A DNA stretch of 64,000 nucleotides from Runella sp. (GTDB lineage: Bacteria; Bacteroidota; Bacteroidia; Cytophagales; Spirosomataceae): assembly GCA_023254175.1 (NCBI GenBank), contig JALQYJ010000111.1, positions 1-64,000 on the forward strand, read 5' to 3'. The first letter of the stretch is position 1. Each line of letters starts with the position of its first letter. A model generated the notes under the pieces. That model saw only the letters and a list, made by a program, of their open reading frames with translations, searched no databases and was not told the DNA's origin. The translations under genes were made by a program, and so were the position numbers. This document shows positions 17,221 to 26,546 of this stretch, piece by piece.

Positions 17221-18435
17221 ATGAAAATACTTCACACGGCCGATTGGCATTTGGGCAAACAACTACATAAATACAGTCTTGAAGAAGAGCAGAGCTTGTT
17301 TTTGGACTGGTTGGTAGGGGAGATTGAAGAACGAGAAATTGATGTTTTGTTGGTTTCGGGCGATGTTTTTGATACCGCAAACCCTTCTAATCAAGCCCTG
17401 ACTCAGTATTATGGTTTCCTCAAAAAATTGGTCGGAAAGGGTTGTCATGTGGTAATTACGGGAGGCAACCACGACTCACCAGGGGTTTTGAACGCTCCGC
17501 GTGAACTGCTCCGTTTTTTGGACATCAAAGTCATTGGAAATGCGCAAGAAAATATAGAAGACGAATTGTTGCACATCGACACTCCTAAAGGGGACGTGGT
17601 GATTGCGGCAGTGCCCTATCTGCGCGATGCCGATTTACGAAAATCGGTTGTGGGCGAAGGGTATGACGACCGTTTGTTGGCGTTGCGCCAAGGGATTCGA
17701 GGGCATTACGAACAACTCGCGCATCTCTGTGCCGAACGCTATCCTCAAAAATGTGCTATTGCGATGGGGCATTTGTACGTAAACGGGGCGTCGGTGAGTG
17801 AAAGCGAGCGCGACATCCACGTGATTGGGGGCGAAGCGGCTTTTTCGGCGGAGTATTTCCCTGCGGGTTTTGATTATATTGCGTTGGGGCACATTCACAA
17901 ACCGCAACGCATCACCAATTCGGATTTTATTCGCTACTCGGGCTCGCCGATTCCGTTGAGTTTTAGTGAAAGAGATGACCGAAAATACGTGCTAGAACTA
18001 ACCCTCAAGGACGATAAAATTGAAGCAGTGGAACCGATTTCGGTGCCTGTTTTTCGAGAATTACGTTGTTTTACGGGCAATTTGGAGGAAGTTGAAGCTG
18101 CACTTAATGCGTACGAAGTAGTTACTCCCTTGCCACCTTATGTAGAAATCCACGTGACCGAACCTTATGCTGATCCGCAAAAACAGGTGTATTTCGGCTA
18201 TTTAATTCGAGAGTTTGAGGCTGCTCTTTTCAAAATAATCAAGCCTCGCCTGTCTTTTACCAATCACACCCAAGGTGCCGATGAACTCTATGTTACAGGT
18301 ACTTCGATTCAGGATTTAACCCCAAGGGATGTTTTTCAAAAACGCCTTTTAACCGAAAACCTCGACGAGGAAACCCAGCAGCTTTTGGCCGAAGCTTTTG
18401 ATGAACTGTGGCGGGAAGTGGCCGAGCAAAACTGA
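17221..18435 (+). CDS. sbcD: Exonuclease subunit SbcD
   Basis: A 404-aa calcineurin-like phosphoesterase, the nuclease half of the SbcCD (Mre11-Rad50-type) complex that cleaves hairpins and processes double-strand ends. Metal-site motifs are all present: HTADWHLG (Asp8, His10), VSGDVFD, GGNHDS, MGHLY and ALGHIHKPQ. The ATG at 17221 gives the standard N-terminus MKILHTADWHLG; the 16 upstream in-frame codons are rejected. It is followed after 8 bases by sbcC. Confidence 0.95.
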   Translation: MKILHTADWHLGKQLHKYSLEEEQSLFLDWLVGEIEEREIDVLLVSGDVFDTANPSNQALTQYYGFLKKLVGKGCHVVITGGNHDSPGVLNAPRELLRFLDIKVIGNAQENIEDELLHIDTPKGDVVIAAVPYLRDADLRKSVVGEGYDDRLLALRQGIRGHYEQLAHLCAERYPQKCAIAMGHLYVNGASVSESERDIHVIGGEAAFSAEYFPAGFDYIALGHIHKPQRITNSDFIRYSGSPIPLSFSERDDRKYVLELTLKDDKIEAVEPISVPVFRELRCFTGNLEEVEAALNAYEVVTPLPPYVEIHVTEPYADPQKQVYFGYLIREFEAALFKIIKPRLSFTNHTQGADELYVTGTSIQDLTPRDVFQKRLLTENLDEETQQLLAEAFDELWREVAEQN

Positions 18436-18443
18436 TTTTATCC

Positions 18444-21400
18444 ATGAAAATTCTTCGACTTCGATTCAAAAATATTAATTCGTTTTACGGTGAACATCCC
18501 TGTATTGACTTTACGGCTAATCCGTTAGCGGTTTCTGGTTTGTTTGTTATTTCGGGGCCAACGGGGGCGGGCAAATCGACGCTGCTTGACATTATCACGC
18601 TGGCATTGTACAATGCAATCCCGCGTTTTGGAAGTATTTCAAAAAATGAAATTGATAAATTAGGCTCTATTGTCAATCTCAAAGCTGCTGAAGAACCTAG
18701 GGCTGAAGCCTATGCAGAGGTAGAATATGAGGTAAAAGGAGGTCAGTACCGTTCGCGTTGGAGTATTTCGCGAAACCGAAATGATAAATGGAACAATTAT
18801 CAGATGGAAATTGCCGAACTTCCTTCTGGTAATCTGTTGGATATTAAAGGATTGCCGCAGTTTCCAAAAAAGAATGAAGAACTTATCGGACTAACTTACG
18901 AGCAATTTGTGAAGTCAATTGTGTTGGCGCAGGGGAGTTTTGCCGAGTTTTTACGCGCCAAAGCCCATGACCGTTCCAAATTGTTGGAAGATATTACGGG
19001 ACAGCGCATTTATCGGCAACTTGGGGCTGCGTCGTATTTGAAAGATAAACTATTTAAAGAACAACTTGAACTTAAAGAAAAAGAGCTGAAACTGGTTTCG
19101 ATGCTCACCGAAGAGGAAGTATTACAGCTTCAGCAAACCAAAATTACGACCGAAACGCATCAGGTTCAGGCGGAGAAAGACGTGCAGCTTTGGGACAAAG
19201 AAAAGTCGGTATTGGAGCGTTGTTATGACCTTCAACAAAAGTTGGAGAAAGTTGCAAAAGAGGTTCAAGTTCTCGAAAATGAGCAAGAAACTTTTAAACC
19301 AAACGCATTGAGACTCTTCCAACACGAACAAATTAGCGAGTGGGCGGGAGAATTGGCGACTTTACAATCTCAGCAAACGCAGTTGAAAGGGCTGGAAGAA
19401 CGCAGAAAATCGCTTCAAACCCAAATAGAAGAGCAGACAACCATCATCGAAACGACGCATCAACAAATCACTCATTTGGTGCAAAAATCGGTTCCGAAAG
19501 AGCGTTTATTGACGGAATTGAACGTTTTTGAAGGGGAAATTCTACAACTCGATACGGAAATTGAAAAACTTAATGCTGAAATCCGCCCTGTTTTTACGGC
19601 TATAAAACAAGAGGTTTCTGCAACCAATCACCCTTGGCTTAGGACGCTTTCAGTTGAAAAGTTAGACGAAGCGTATGCCCTTCTTCAGCAGAAAAAACAA
19701 GAAATACAGCAAGAGGTTGCGCGCTTTCGGGTAGATTTTGAAGCAGAAAAAGAGCTCGCTCAATTAGCCAATCGGCAAAACGCCTTGATGGAACTAAAGG
19801 CAACTTTGACACGACGAAACGAATGGTATGCCCAAGGCCTTGATGCTAAAAAAGCCTTGGAAGAATCGACGGCAAAAGTGAACGAACGACAACCTCAATG
19901 GGTAGCACTTCAGCAAAAAATGGCTGAAATGGAGGCTAAATTGAAAGTTCTTCAAGTGCAGAAGGAAAAAGAACAACAAAAATTTAACCTCGAAGACCTT
20001 CGTAATGCCCTGCAAAATGGGGAAGAATGCCCTTTATGTGGTTCGACACATCACCCGTACGTCCATGCTTACATGAATGCACTTTCTAAGGTGCAAATGG
20101 AGCTAGATTTGCTCGAAAAGGAGAGGAAAGAGGTGGAGGCTTCAATGCAAAAAGTAGGGGCGGAGTTAAACCAAGCGCAGGGGTCAATGACAAAAGTGAC
20201 CGAAAATTTGGTCAAAATTCGCGAGGAGTACCGAAAAGCCAAAGAGGAAGGTGAAAAAACGTTGACAGTGTTGGGATTGGCATCGGATAGTACCCTGGAG
20301 CAATTGGCCCAAGAGCAGAAGCAACTAGGGGACTTGCAAGAACAAATTACTAAGTGGCAGAAAGTCAACGATATGAATGCCGTAATAGGCAAATTATTGG
20401 CGCAATATGAAGTGCTTTTTGAGCTTCGGGTACGAAAGTCGGCGAAAGAATTAAAAAAACAACAGCGTTATGCTGGCAAGGATATTCGTACCGAAAGTCA
20501 AGCATTACGGAATACGTTGACCAACGCGGAAACAACTTGGCAGATAGCACAGAAACAAAAAATTGAAACTGAAAATGGCATTGCAGTTGAGCGTGAAAAA
20601 GTAAAGCATCTGACCAGTATGTTATCAACTGATTTAGCGGCTAAAGGCATTGAAAGTATCGAAAAAGCCAATGAACTTTTACTGCCAATCCTGGAGGTTG
20701 AAAAATTGCGAACCAAACGTAAAGTACTAGAAGACCGCGAAAAAGAGCTAGTCATCAATCGGAAAACTTGGGAAGAGCAATTAATGGAAACCGCAAAGCT
20801 TCGCCAAGCTGAATTACCGTTGGAGGATGTAGAATTTAAAGTCAAAATAAGCCGTAGTTTACGTGATCAATATTTGAGGGAAGTATCGGATATTGGGTCT
20901 AAATTGGCACATCATCAAACCCAACAGACAAAATTTTCAACCCTACAAACGGAGCTTGAACAACTACGCAAGGAACGAAAAAAATGGGATTTGCTCAATA
21001 GCTACATCGGCGACCGTGAAGGAAACAAGTTTAGCAATTTTGCCCAAAACTTGACACTTTTCAACTTAATTGGATTGGCTAATCAGCGGTTACGGCACTT
21101 ATCTGACCGCTATATTTTAGACAAACCGCAAGAGGAAACCGAGAGTCTTTTTGTGATAGATACCTACCAAGGTAATGCCAAGCGGGCAGTCAATACGTTG
21201 TCGGGTGGTGAAACTTTCACCCTTAGTTTAGCCCTCGCACTAGCTCTTTCCGATTTGGCATCGCAAAACGTGAGCATCGAAAGTTTGTTTATCGACGAAG
21301 GGTTTGGAACGCTCGACCCCGATTCGCTCGATATGGCATTGAGTATGTTGGAACGCTTGCAGTCGGAGAGTGAAAAAACGATTGGAATCATTTCGCACGT

Positions 21401-21485
21401 GGAAGCATTGAAAGAGCGCATCGGAACGCAAATTCGCCTCTTCAAAAATGGCAATGGGCAAAGTACGATGGAAATTGTGGGGTGA
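18444..21485 (+). CDS. sbcC: Exonuclease subunit SbcC (Rad50-like ATPase)
   Basis: A 1013-aa SMC-like ATPase. Walker A GPTGAGKST (38-46) lies at the N-terminus. A long coiled coil (rich in EQKL) runs from about 190 to 840, interrupted by the zinc hook CPLC (529-532). The C-terminal lobe carries the signature LSGGETFTLSLALALALSDL and Walker B SLFIDEGFGTLDPDSLD (about 948-963). It partners SbcD. The ATG at 18444 (MKILRLRFKNINSFYGEH) is the family start; the open frame extends 12 codons upstream into sbcD. Confidence 0.95.
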   Translation: MKILRLRFKNINSFYGEHPCIDFTANPLAVSGLFVISGPTGAGKSTLLDIITLALYNAIPRFGSISKNEIDKLGSIVNLKAAEEPRAEAYAEVEYEVKGGQYRSRWSISRNRNDKWNNYQMEIAELPSGNLLDIKGLPQFPKKNEELIGLTYEQFVKSIVLAQGSFAEFLRAKAHDRSKLLEDITGQRIYRQLGAASYLKDKLFKEQLELKEKELKLVSMLTEEEVLQLQQTKITTETHQVQAEKDVQLWDKEKSVLERCYDLQQKLEKVAKEVQVLENEQETFKPNALRLFQHEQISEWAGELATLQSQQTQLKGLEERRKSLQTQIEEQTTIIETTHQQITHLVQKSVPKERLLTELNVFEGEILQLDTEIEKLNAEIRPVFTAIKQEVSATNHPWLRTLSVEKLDEAYALLQQKKQEIQQEVARFRVDFEAEKELAQLANRQNALMELKATLTRRNEWYAQGLDAKKALEESTAKVNERQPQWVALQQKMAEMEAKLKVLQVQKEKEQQKFNLEDLRNALQNGEECPLCGSTHHPYVHAYMNALSKVQMELDLLEKERKEVEASMQKVGAELNQAQGSMTKVTENLVKIREEYRKAKEEGEKTLTVLGLASDSTLEQLAQEQKQLGDLQEQITKWQKVNDMNAVIGKLLAQYEVLFELRVRKSAKELKKQQRYAGKDIRTESQALRNTLTNAETTWQIAQKQKIETENGIAVEREKVKHLTSMLSTDLAAKGIESIEKANELLLPILEVEKLRTKRKVLEDREKELVINRKTWEEQLMETAKLRQAELPLEDVEFKVKISRSLRDQYLREVSDIGSKLAHHQTQQTKFSTLQTELEQLRKERKKWDLLNSYIGDREGNKFSNFAQNLTLFNLIGLANQRLRHLSDRYILDKPQEETESLFVIDTYQGNAKRAVNTLSGGETFTLSLALALALSDLASQNVSIESLFIDEGFGTLDPDSLDMALSMLERLQSESEKTIGIISHVEALKERIGTQIRLFKNGNGQSTMEIVG

Positions 21486-21491
21486 TAACCA

Positions 21492-21956
21492 TCAAGCCCC
21501 ACAGCACTTTTTGTATTTTTTGCCACTGCCACAAGGGCAATCGTCGTTGCGGCTGATGGCAATCGTTTTGCCCGAAAGATAAAACCACTGATTATGTTCT
21601 TTCACAAAGAGCGAGTGTTCGTAATGTACCCGACTCTTTTTGCTCTCGTCGATATACAACGCCTGAAAAATAACCTCCCCTTGTGTATCGAGGGGAGAAC
21701 CTTTGCTGGTTGAAATGATTTTTAACCCTCTCCACTGCGATTCCATGGCCCACTGCTCGATGGAGGCTTTATCAAACTGAGCGCGTTTGCTAGAATGTGT
21801 AGTTGCAATCAGGTAATCACTAGCTACGACGCAGTACGCCGAATAGCGTGATTTCATTAACTCTAAGGCGGTTACAGTTTGTCGCTTCCCCGAAATAATG
21901 CTGCCACAGCATTCGTCAAACGTAAGAGAGGAGCCACAGAAACAGGTTGAAGTCAT
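21492..21956 (-). CDS. YchJ-like protein with two SEC-C motifs
   Basis: A 154-aa YchJ/UPF0225-type protein: an N-terminal cysteine cluster CFCGSSLTFDECCG, a central NTF2-like domain (ALELMKSRYSAYCVVASDYLIATTH, WRGLKIISTSKG) and a C-terminal SEC-C zinc motif CPCGSGKKYKKCCG. The second motif is the type that binds zinc and is found at the SecA C-terminus; the function of YchJ is unknown. I prefer the ATG at 21954-21956 because it brings the first SEC-C motif to the N-terminus as in homologues; the upstream extension runs into an inverted repeat. It converges on sbcC with 6 bases between stops. Confidence 0.85.
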   Translation of the reverse strand: MTSTCFCGSSLTFDECCGSIISGKRQTVTALELMKSRYSAYCVVASDYLIATTHSSKRAQFDKASIEQWAMESQWRGLKIISTSKGSPLDTQGEVIFQALYIDESKKSRVHYEHSLFVKEHNQWFYLSGKTIAISRNDDCPCGSGKKYKKCCGA

Positions 21957-22017
21957 TGAGGAGAAATGGGGTTTACTATCGTTAAATGGGTATGATAAAT
22001 TGGGTTTTGAGAAAGCC

Positions 22018-22045
22018 TGTGTTTGGATAGGCGTATCCAAACACA
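22018..22045. promoter_or_regulatory. Perfect 12-bp palindrome upstream of the ychJ-like gene
   Basis: tgtgtttggata-ggcg-tatccaaacaca is a perfect inverted repeat. It abuts the lepB terminator and lies 60-90 bases upstream of the ychJ-like start. It lacks its own T-tract. It could be an operator or an mRNA hairpin for the ychJ-like gene. Confidence 0.5.
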
Positions 22046-22076
22046 CAAAAAAGCGACTCAAGGCCGCTTTTTTGTG
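22044..22076 (-). terminator. Terminator of the parA-parB-DUF5683-dapB-lepB run
   Basis: cacaaaaaagcg pairs perfectly with cgcttttttgtg around a 9-base loop, 20 bases past the lepB stop. The A-run of the left arm becomes the U-tract on the minus strand; the right arm supplies one for plus transcription too. Confidence 0.8.
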
Positions 22077-22096
22077 TTATTATTAGCATAGAAAAG

Positions 22097-23236
22097 CTAG
22101 TCAATCAGTCTAAATAGGCGATTCCAGCGGATTTTGGTTAAGATAGACTTTGGATTTGGGTCAATTGACATCCAAATAAAGACCGCTTTCCCTACAACGT
22201 GGTCGGCAGGAACAAAGCCCCAAAAACGTGAGTCCGCCGATTCGTAGCGATTATCCCCCATCATGAAGTAATAATCCTGCTTAAAGGTATAGCTTGTGAG
22301 GGCTTTGCCATCAATAGATACCTTCCCTTTATCAAGTATTACTTTCTCGGGATCGTTGTGGTCAAAATATTTAATGACATAGCCGTATTTAGTAACATTT
22401 GCCGAATCAAGTTGAATGGTTAAACCTTCTTTAGGCACTTGCATAGGTCCCCAAAAATCAGGATTTTGTTTGGCCGCAGCAGGATATAATCCGATTTCTG
22501 GAGCATCCGCAGTATATCTGCCAACGTGAGTGACCGAACGGATGAAGCTGTGTTTTTTCAACCCATCCACAATTTGAGGGGTTGTGCGGATTTGATACAC
22601 AAAACGGTCAGGCTTGGTTGTGTCACCAGGAAACATACCATAGTCCTGAATGTTTTCGTTTTCAAAGAAACGGTCGTCGAGCAAATCACTTGATTCCAAA
22701 CGGTACATCAGCTGAGCTTGTGCAGGTGTTTCTCCTTCTTTCCCATTGATATATACCAAGCCATTTTTTACTTCTACCACGTCGCCTGCTACTGCAATAC
22801 AACGTTTGATAAAATTGGTGCGTAAGTCAACGGGAAAATCCTTGTAACCACCATTACCAACCATTGGGTCTTCAAACGTTTCTTCAGGATCGCCTGGGTA
22901 ATTGAAGACCACAACATCATTGCGTTTGACCGATGTAAAACCAGGTAGGCGGTACATGGGCAATTGAATCAGCTTTGAAAAAGAAGGAATGCTAGTTCCC
23001 CAAATCGTTTGGTGAGTAAGTGGTACTTGCAACGGAGTCCCTGGAGTACGAGCCCCGTAGTGAAGTTTACTTACAAACAAAAAGTCGCCAATGAGAAGGC
23101 TTTTCTCCATAGATGACGACGGGATGGTGTACGCTTCTAATAGTAACCAACGAATAAATGTAGCTGCTACAACAGCAAAAACGACCGAGTCGAGCCATTC
23201 TCTAAGGGCCGATTTTTTAGGTTTGGGTTGAGACAT
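22097..23236 (-). CDS. lepB: Signal peptidase I
   Basis: A 379-aa type I signal peptidase that removes Sec/Tat signal peptides on the periplasmic face of the inner membrane. It has one N-terminal membrane anchor (about 16-36), box B PSSSMEKSL with catalytic Ser42, box D NFIKRCIAVAGD with general-base Lys144, and box E MGDNRYESADSRFWGFVP. A large insertion between boxes D and E is normal for Bacteroidota. It is the last gene of the operon, 29 bases after dapB. Confidence 0.95.
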   Translation of the reverse strand: MSQPKPKKSALREWLDSVVFAVVAATFIRWLLLEAYTIPSSSMEKSLLIGDFLFVSKLHYGARTPGTPLQVPLTHQTIWGTSIPSFSKLIQLPMYRLPGFTSVKRNDVVVFNYPGDPEETFEDPMVGNGGYKDFPVDLRTNFIKRCIAVAGDVVEVKNGLVYINGKEGETPAQAQLMYRLESSDLLDDRFFENENIQDYGMFPGDTTKPDRFVYQIRTTPQIVDGLKKHSFIRSVTHVGRYTADAPEIGLYPAAAKQNPDFWGPMQVPKEGLTIQLDSANVTKYGYVIKYFDHNDPEKVILDKGKVSIDGKALTSYTFKQDYYFMMGDNRYESADSRFWGFVPADHVVGKAVFIWMSIDPNPKSILTKIRWNRLFRLID

Positions 23237-23265
23237 AAAAACAAATCTTATTAAAAAAGTAATGA

Positions 23266-23982
23266 TTATTCTCCTAGCAATTCATCCATGCCAAACACAC
23301 CTTCGCGAGGGGCAAGCCACTCAGCGGCTACCACAGCACCTAGCGCAAACCCTTGGCGATTGTGGGCAGTGTGTTTGATTTCGATGCTATCGACTTCGGA
23401 GGTATAGCAAATAATATGAGTACCAGGAACTTCTCCTTCGCGCAAAGATAAAATAGGGATTTGATTATCGGTACTTTCTTCGGTGTTTACCCACTCTGTT
23501 TTGTTAGTAAGGTGTTGAAGCAACTCTTCGGCCAGAGTAATGGCCGTTCCACTTGGCGCATCCAGTTTGTGGATGTGGTGAATTTCGGTTGTATGCACTG
23601 AGTACTGAGGATACGGAGCAATGAGTTTGGCTAATTGTTTATTGAGACGGAAAAACAAATTTACTCCAATACTATAATTGGATGCGTAAAAAAAAGCTGC
23701 TTTGTTTTCTTGGCAAAGTTGCTCAATTTCAGGACGATGATGCAGCCAGCCTGTGGTTCCACATACGGTTGGCAAGCCTTTGCTCATGCACCATTTGAGG
23801 TTTTCGTATGCCGCTTCGGGGGCGCTAAATTCGATGACAGCGTCGACGTTGTCGCGGCTAAATGTGTCTAATTCTTGGCGATTTGAAATGTCAATTTTTC
23901 CGACTACCTGGTGGCCACGGCTAAGGGCAATTTGTTCAATCACTTTTCCCATTTTGCCATAACCTAAAAGAAGAATATTCAT
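23266..23982 (-). CDS. dapB: 4-hydroxy-tetrahydrodipicolinate reductase
   Basis: A 238-aa DapB, reducing the DapA product in lysine and meso-diaminopimelate synthesis, so feeding peptidoglycan. N-terminal dinucleotide fold LLLGYGKMGKVIEQIA (4-19), VCGTTGW (73-79), and the catalytic and substrate motif HHIHKLDAPSGT (135-146). It lies between DUF5683 and lepB with gaps of 24 and 29 bases. Confidence 0.95.
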   Translation of the reverse strand: MNILLLGYGKMGKVIEQIALSRGHQVVGKIDISNRQELDTFSRDNVDAVIEFSAPEAAYENLKWCMSKGLPTVCGTTGWLHHRPEIEQLCQENKAAFFYASNYSIGVNLFFRLNKQLAKLIAPYPQYSVHTTEIHHIHKLDAPSGTAITLAEELLQHLTNKTEWVNTEESTDNQIPILSLREGEVPGTHIICYTSEVDSIEIKHTAHNRQGFALGAVVAAEWLAPREGVFGMDELLGE

Positions 23983-24006
23983 AATCTATGTTTTGCAATT
24001 CGTAAT

Positions 24007-24705
24007 TTATTTGATGGGAACAACGACTTTTACCCCGTATACTTGGCCCGTAAAAGAGTTGTTATAAGTATCAGGCTCAAACCGAAAAGACAAATCTTCC
24101 GACATGTCAAATGTTTTGAGGTGAGCTGAAACGTTGGCTTCTACAGCGGCCAGCGCCCAGACCCCTACTACCAGCAACAAGTTGAGGTCTCGATAGCGGC
24201 GATAGAAGTCTTTTCCCTTTGTAATTTGGTCAAGGGTGAGGGTACGGGTTTGGTTTTGGCTTCGTAAAAAAACCTCCGCTTCCGTCCGTAGCTGCTTACC
24301 CGTAGTTCCATCGTAGCTGAAGTAATACGGCCATAAAAAATCTTGGTAGCGCACATGGTAATACCGTATAAAAAAAACCACTGCCCCTAAGCCACCATAT
24401 ACGAAAGGCATTTTCCAATATTGGCGATTGTAGGCTTGCCCTAGCCCAGGAAGCATGAGCGAATAATAAGCGGCTTTGCGGGGACTGTGCTTTTGCAACG
24501 AGGCGCTTTTCTGATTATTTTTAGCAACAATGTCTTTACCTAATTTCGTTTTTTTGAGTGAATCGAGCCGCGATGAATCAGGTGCCATTTGTGCGACAAC
24601 TTTCGAAGTACGTTTTTGTAGGGAGTCAGTTGCTGTTTGTTGAGCTACCACTGCCATCCACCCTGCCCCCAACCACAGACCCCAAAAAATCCCTAACTTT
24701 TTCAA
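24007..24705 (-). CDS. DUF5683 membrane protein
   Basis: A 232-aa exported or membrane protein. A signal-like N-terminus (KKLGIFWGLWLGAGWMAVVAQ) is followed by a low-complexity Ser/Lys linker, then the DUF5683 core SPRKAAYYSLMLPGLGQAYNRQYWKMPFVY split across two hydrophobic segments, with a later segment LLLVVGVWALAAVEANVSAHL. Function unknown. The start codon appears to be TTG at 24703-24705, overlapping the parB stop in TTGA: no upstream in-frame ATG fits, and the next ATG would remove the signal. This suggests translational coupling to parB. Confidence 0.82.
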   Translation of the reverse strand: MKKLGIFWGLWLGAGWMAVVAQQTATDSLQKRTSKVVAQMAPDSSRLDSLKKTKLGKDIVAKNNQKSASLQKHSPRKAAYYSLMLPGLGQAYNRQYWKMPFVYGGLGAVVFFIRYYHVRYQDFLWPYYFSYDGTTGKQLRTEAEVFLRSQNQTRTLTLDQITKGKDFYRRYRDLNLLLVVGVWALAAVEANVSAHLKTFDMSEDLSFRFEPDTYNNSFTGQVYGVKVVVPIK

Positions 24706-25619
24706 GACTCAAACTTTAAAACGTCTAAGATACGGTCCAATTCTTCTTGCGAAGTAAATGGTATTTTAATTTCTCCTTTTTGTTTATCGTCGGTTTTGAT
24801 GGAAACTTTCGACCCAAAAAATGACGAAAGCTTAAATTGCAGTGACCGTAACTCTTGCTTTATCGCGTACGGTTTACGTTCCTTATTGGTTTCGTCAGGA
24901 GCTAGCTTTAGGGCTTGAACAGCCTCTTCTACTTTACGCACCGACCAAGCTTCTTCGATGGTTTTGCGGAATATTTTAAGCTGAATTTCGGGATTTTCTA
25001 TGTTAATAATTGCCCGTGCGTGCCCCATCGTGATTTGATCATCACGTAATGCCGCTTGAATCAACGGTGGTAATTTTAACAAACGAATGTAGTTGTTGAC
25101 CGTCGTGCGGTTTTTACCTACTCGCTCTCCAAGTTCTTCCTGTTTCAGACCACAATCCGAGATAAGCCGCTGATAACTAAGCGCAATTTCAATAGCGTTA
25201 AGGTTTTCGCGTTGGATGTTTTCAATCAATGCCATTTCCAACATTTGTTGGTCATTGGCGGTACGAACGTAAGTTGGGATGTGGGTAAGTCCAGCAAGTT
25301 TGGATGCTTGTAAACGCCGTTCTCCCGAAATCAACTGATAGCGATCTTTCCCGATTTGGCGTACCGTAATCGGTTGAATAATTCCTTGAATACGAATCGA
25401 TTCTGCCAATTCTTTGAGCGCTTCTTCATCGAATCTGGTACGAGGTTGATAGGGATTTGTTTCAATGTGTTCGACCGAAACCTCGTTCATCATGCTCACC
25501 CCTTCGTGAGGCAACGGGCTTGAAGTACGATTGACATTGTCGCTGTCTTGGAGTAAAGCCCCCAAACCACGACCAAGTCCTGTCATTCTTTTGGGAGCAG
25601 CTTTTCCGACATTTTCCAT
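24702..25619 (-). CDS. parB: Chromosome-partitioning protein ParB
   Basis: A 305-aa ParB/Spo0J CTPase clamp that loads at parS and spreads on DNA. Seen in order: the ParA-stimulating N-terminus GLGRGLGALL (14-23), the nuclease-fold box NPYQPRTRFDEEALKELAESI (55-75), the CTP-binding motif (GERRLQA, 99-105), and the helix-turn-helix LKQEELGERVGKNRTTVNNYIRLL. The usual GERRxRA motif has Gln in place of the second conserved Arg. The C-terminal dimerisation segment is LDRILDVL. It follows parA by 69 bases. Confidence 0.95.
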   Translation of the reverse strand: MENVGKAAPKRMTGLGRGLGALLQDSDNVNRTSSPLPHEGVSMMNEVSVEHIETNPYQPRTRFDEEALKELAESIRIQGIIQPITVRQIGKDRYQLISGERRLQASKLAGLTHIPTYVRTANDQQMLEMALIENIQRENLNAIEIALSYQRLISDCGLKQEELGERVGKNRTTVNNYIRLLKLPPLIQAALRDDQITMGHARAIINIENPEIQLKIFRKTIEEAWSVRKVEEAVQALKLAPDETNKERKPYAIKQELRSLQFKLSSFFGSKVSIKTDDKQKGEIKIPFTSQEELDRILDVLKFES

Positions 25620-25688
25620 TTGCTAGAATTGTATGTTTTTGAATAGATTTTTAGAATAAAAATCTATGTGAAATCAAATTGGTGTCAA

Positions 25689-26492
25689 TTAAAGAACCTT
25701 ACGGCTGTTAGGTTCGTCTTGCTCAAGTAATCCATTTTTATTTAAGACTTCGCGGGCAAGGTTTAGGTAACTAATAGCTCCTTTGCTATCTGAGTCTTGG
25801 GCAATGGTAGGGACTCCGTAACTTGGTGATTCGCTCAAACGAATATTCCGCGGAATAATGGTATTGAAAACCATGTGCTTAAAATGGGCAGTTACCTCGT
25901 TTACCACTTGGTTAGATAGGCGAACGCGCATGTCATACATTGTCAATAAAATACCCTCAATAGTCAGACTCGTGTTGAGGCGAGTTTGAATAATTTTGAT
26001 AGTATTTAAAAGTTTACCCAACCCTTCGAGGGCGAAGTACTCGCACTGTACAGGCACAATCACCGAATCGGCAGCGGTAAGGCTGTTTATGGTAATTAGA
26101 CCAAGTGAAGGCGAGCAGTCAATAATGATGAAGTCGTAGTCTTCTTTGATAGGCCACAAAGCTTCTTTCATTTTTTCTTCTCGACTTTTGAGATTAATCA
26201 TCTCAATTTCAGCCCCTACGAGGTCTATGTGCGAGGGTAACAGGTACAGGTTCTCAAAGTTGGTTTCCACAATAGTTTGTTGTGGTGTAACTCCCTCAAC
26301 CATGCACTCATAGATACTGTATTCAATCTCTTTTGGGTTGAAGCCTAAGCCCGAAGTAGAGTTAGCCTGAGGGTCGGCATCAACAATTAGTGTTTTGAAA
26401 TCTAATACTGCCAAACTCGCAGCCAAGTTGATGGCTGTGGTCGTTTTGCCAACTCCACCTTTTTGGTTGGCTATTGCTATGATTTTTCCCAT
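25689..26492 (-). CDS. parA: Chromosome-partitioning ATPase ParA (Soj)
   Basis: A 267-aa deviant Walker-type ATPase that binds the nucleoid and, with ParB, segregates origins. P-loop KGGVGKTTTAINLA near the N-terminus, Walker A' DADPQANSTSG, and Walker B FIIIDCSPSLGLITINSL are all evident. The ATG at 26490-26492 gives the standard MGKIIAIANQKGG start; a slightly longer frame exists upstream. First gene of the conserved parA-parB-DUF5683-dapB-lepB order. Confidence 0.95.
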   Translation of the reverse strand: MGKIIAIANQKGGVGKTTTAINLAASLAVLDFKTLIVDADPQANSTSGLGFNPKEIEYSIYECMVEGVTPQQTIVETNFENLYLLPSHIDLVGAEIEMINLKSREEKMKEALWPIKEDYDFIIIDCSPSLGLITINSLTAADSVIVPVQCEYFALEGLGKLLNTIKIIQTRLNTSLTIEGILLTMYDMRVRLSNQVVNEVTAHFKHMVFNTIIPRNIRLSESPSYGVPTIAQDSDSKGAISYLNLAREVLNKNGLLEQDEPNSRKVL

Positions 26493-26546
26493 TGTTATTA
26501 GGTTTACCGCCATCAAATATCCGTCTTTATTCCCAATAAGCCAAAC

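Noticed and set aside
17821-18160. CACGTG-containing words in sbcD considered as parS
   Set aside because: Flanks do not match TGTT...AACA and they lie in a coding region.
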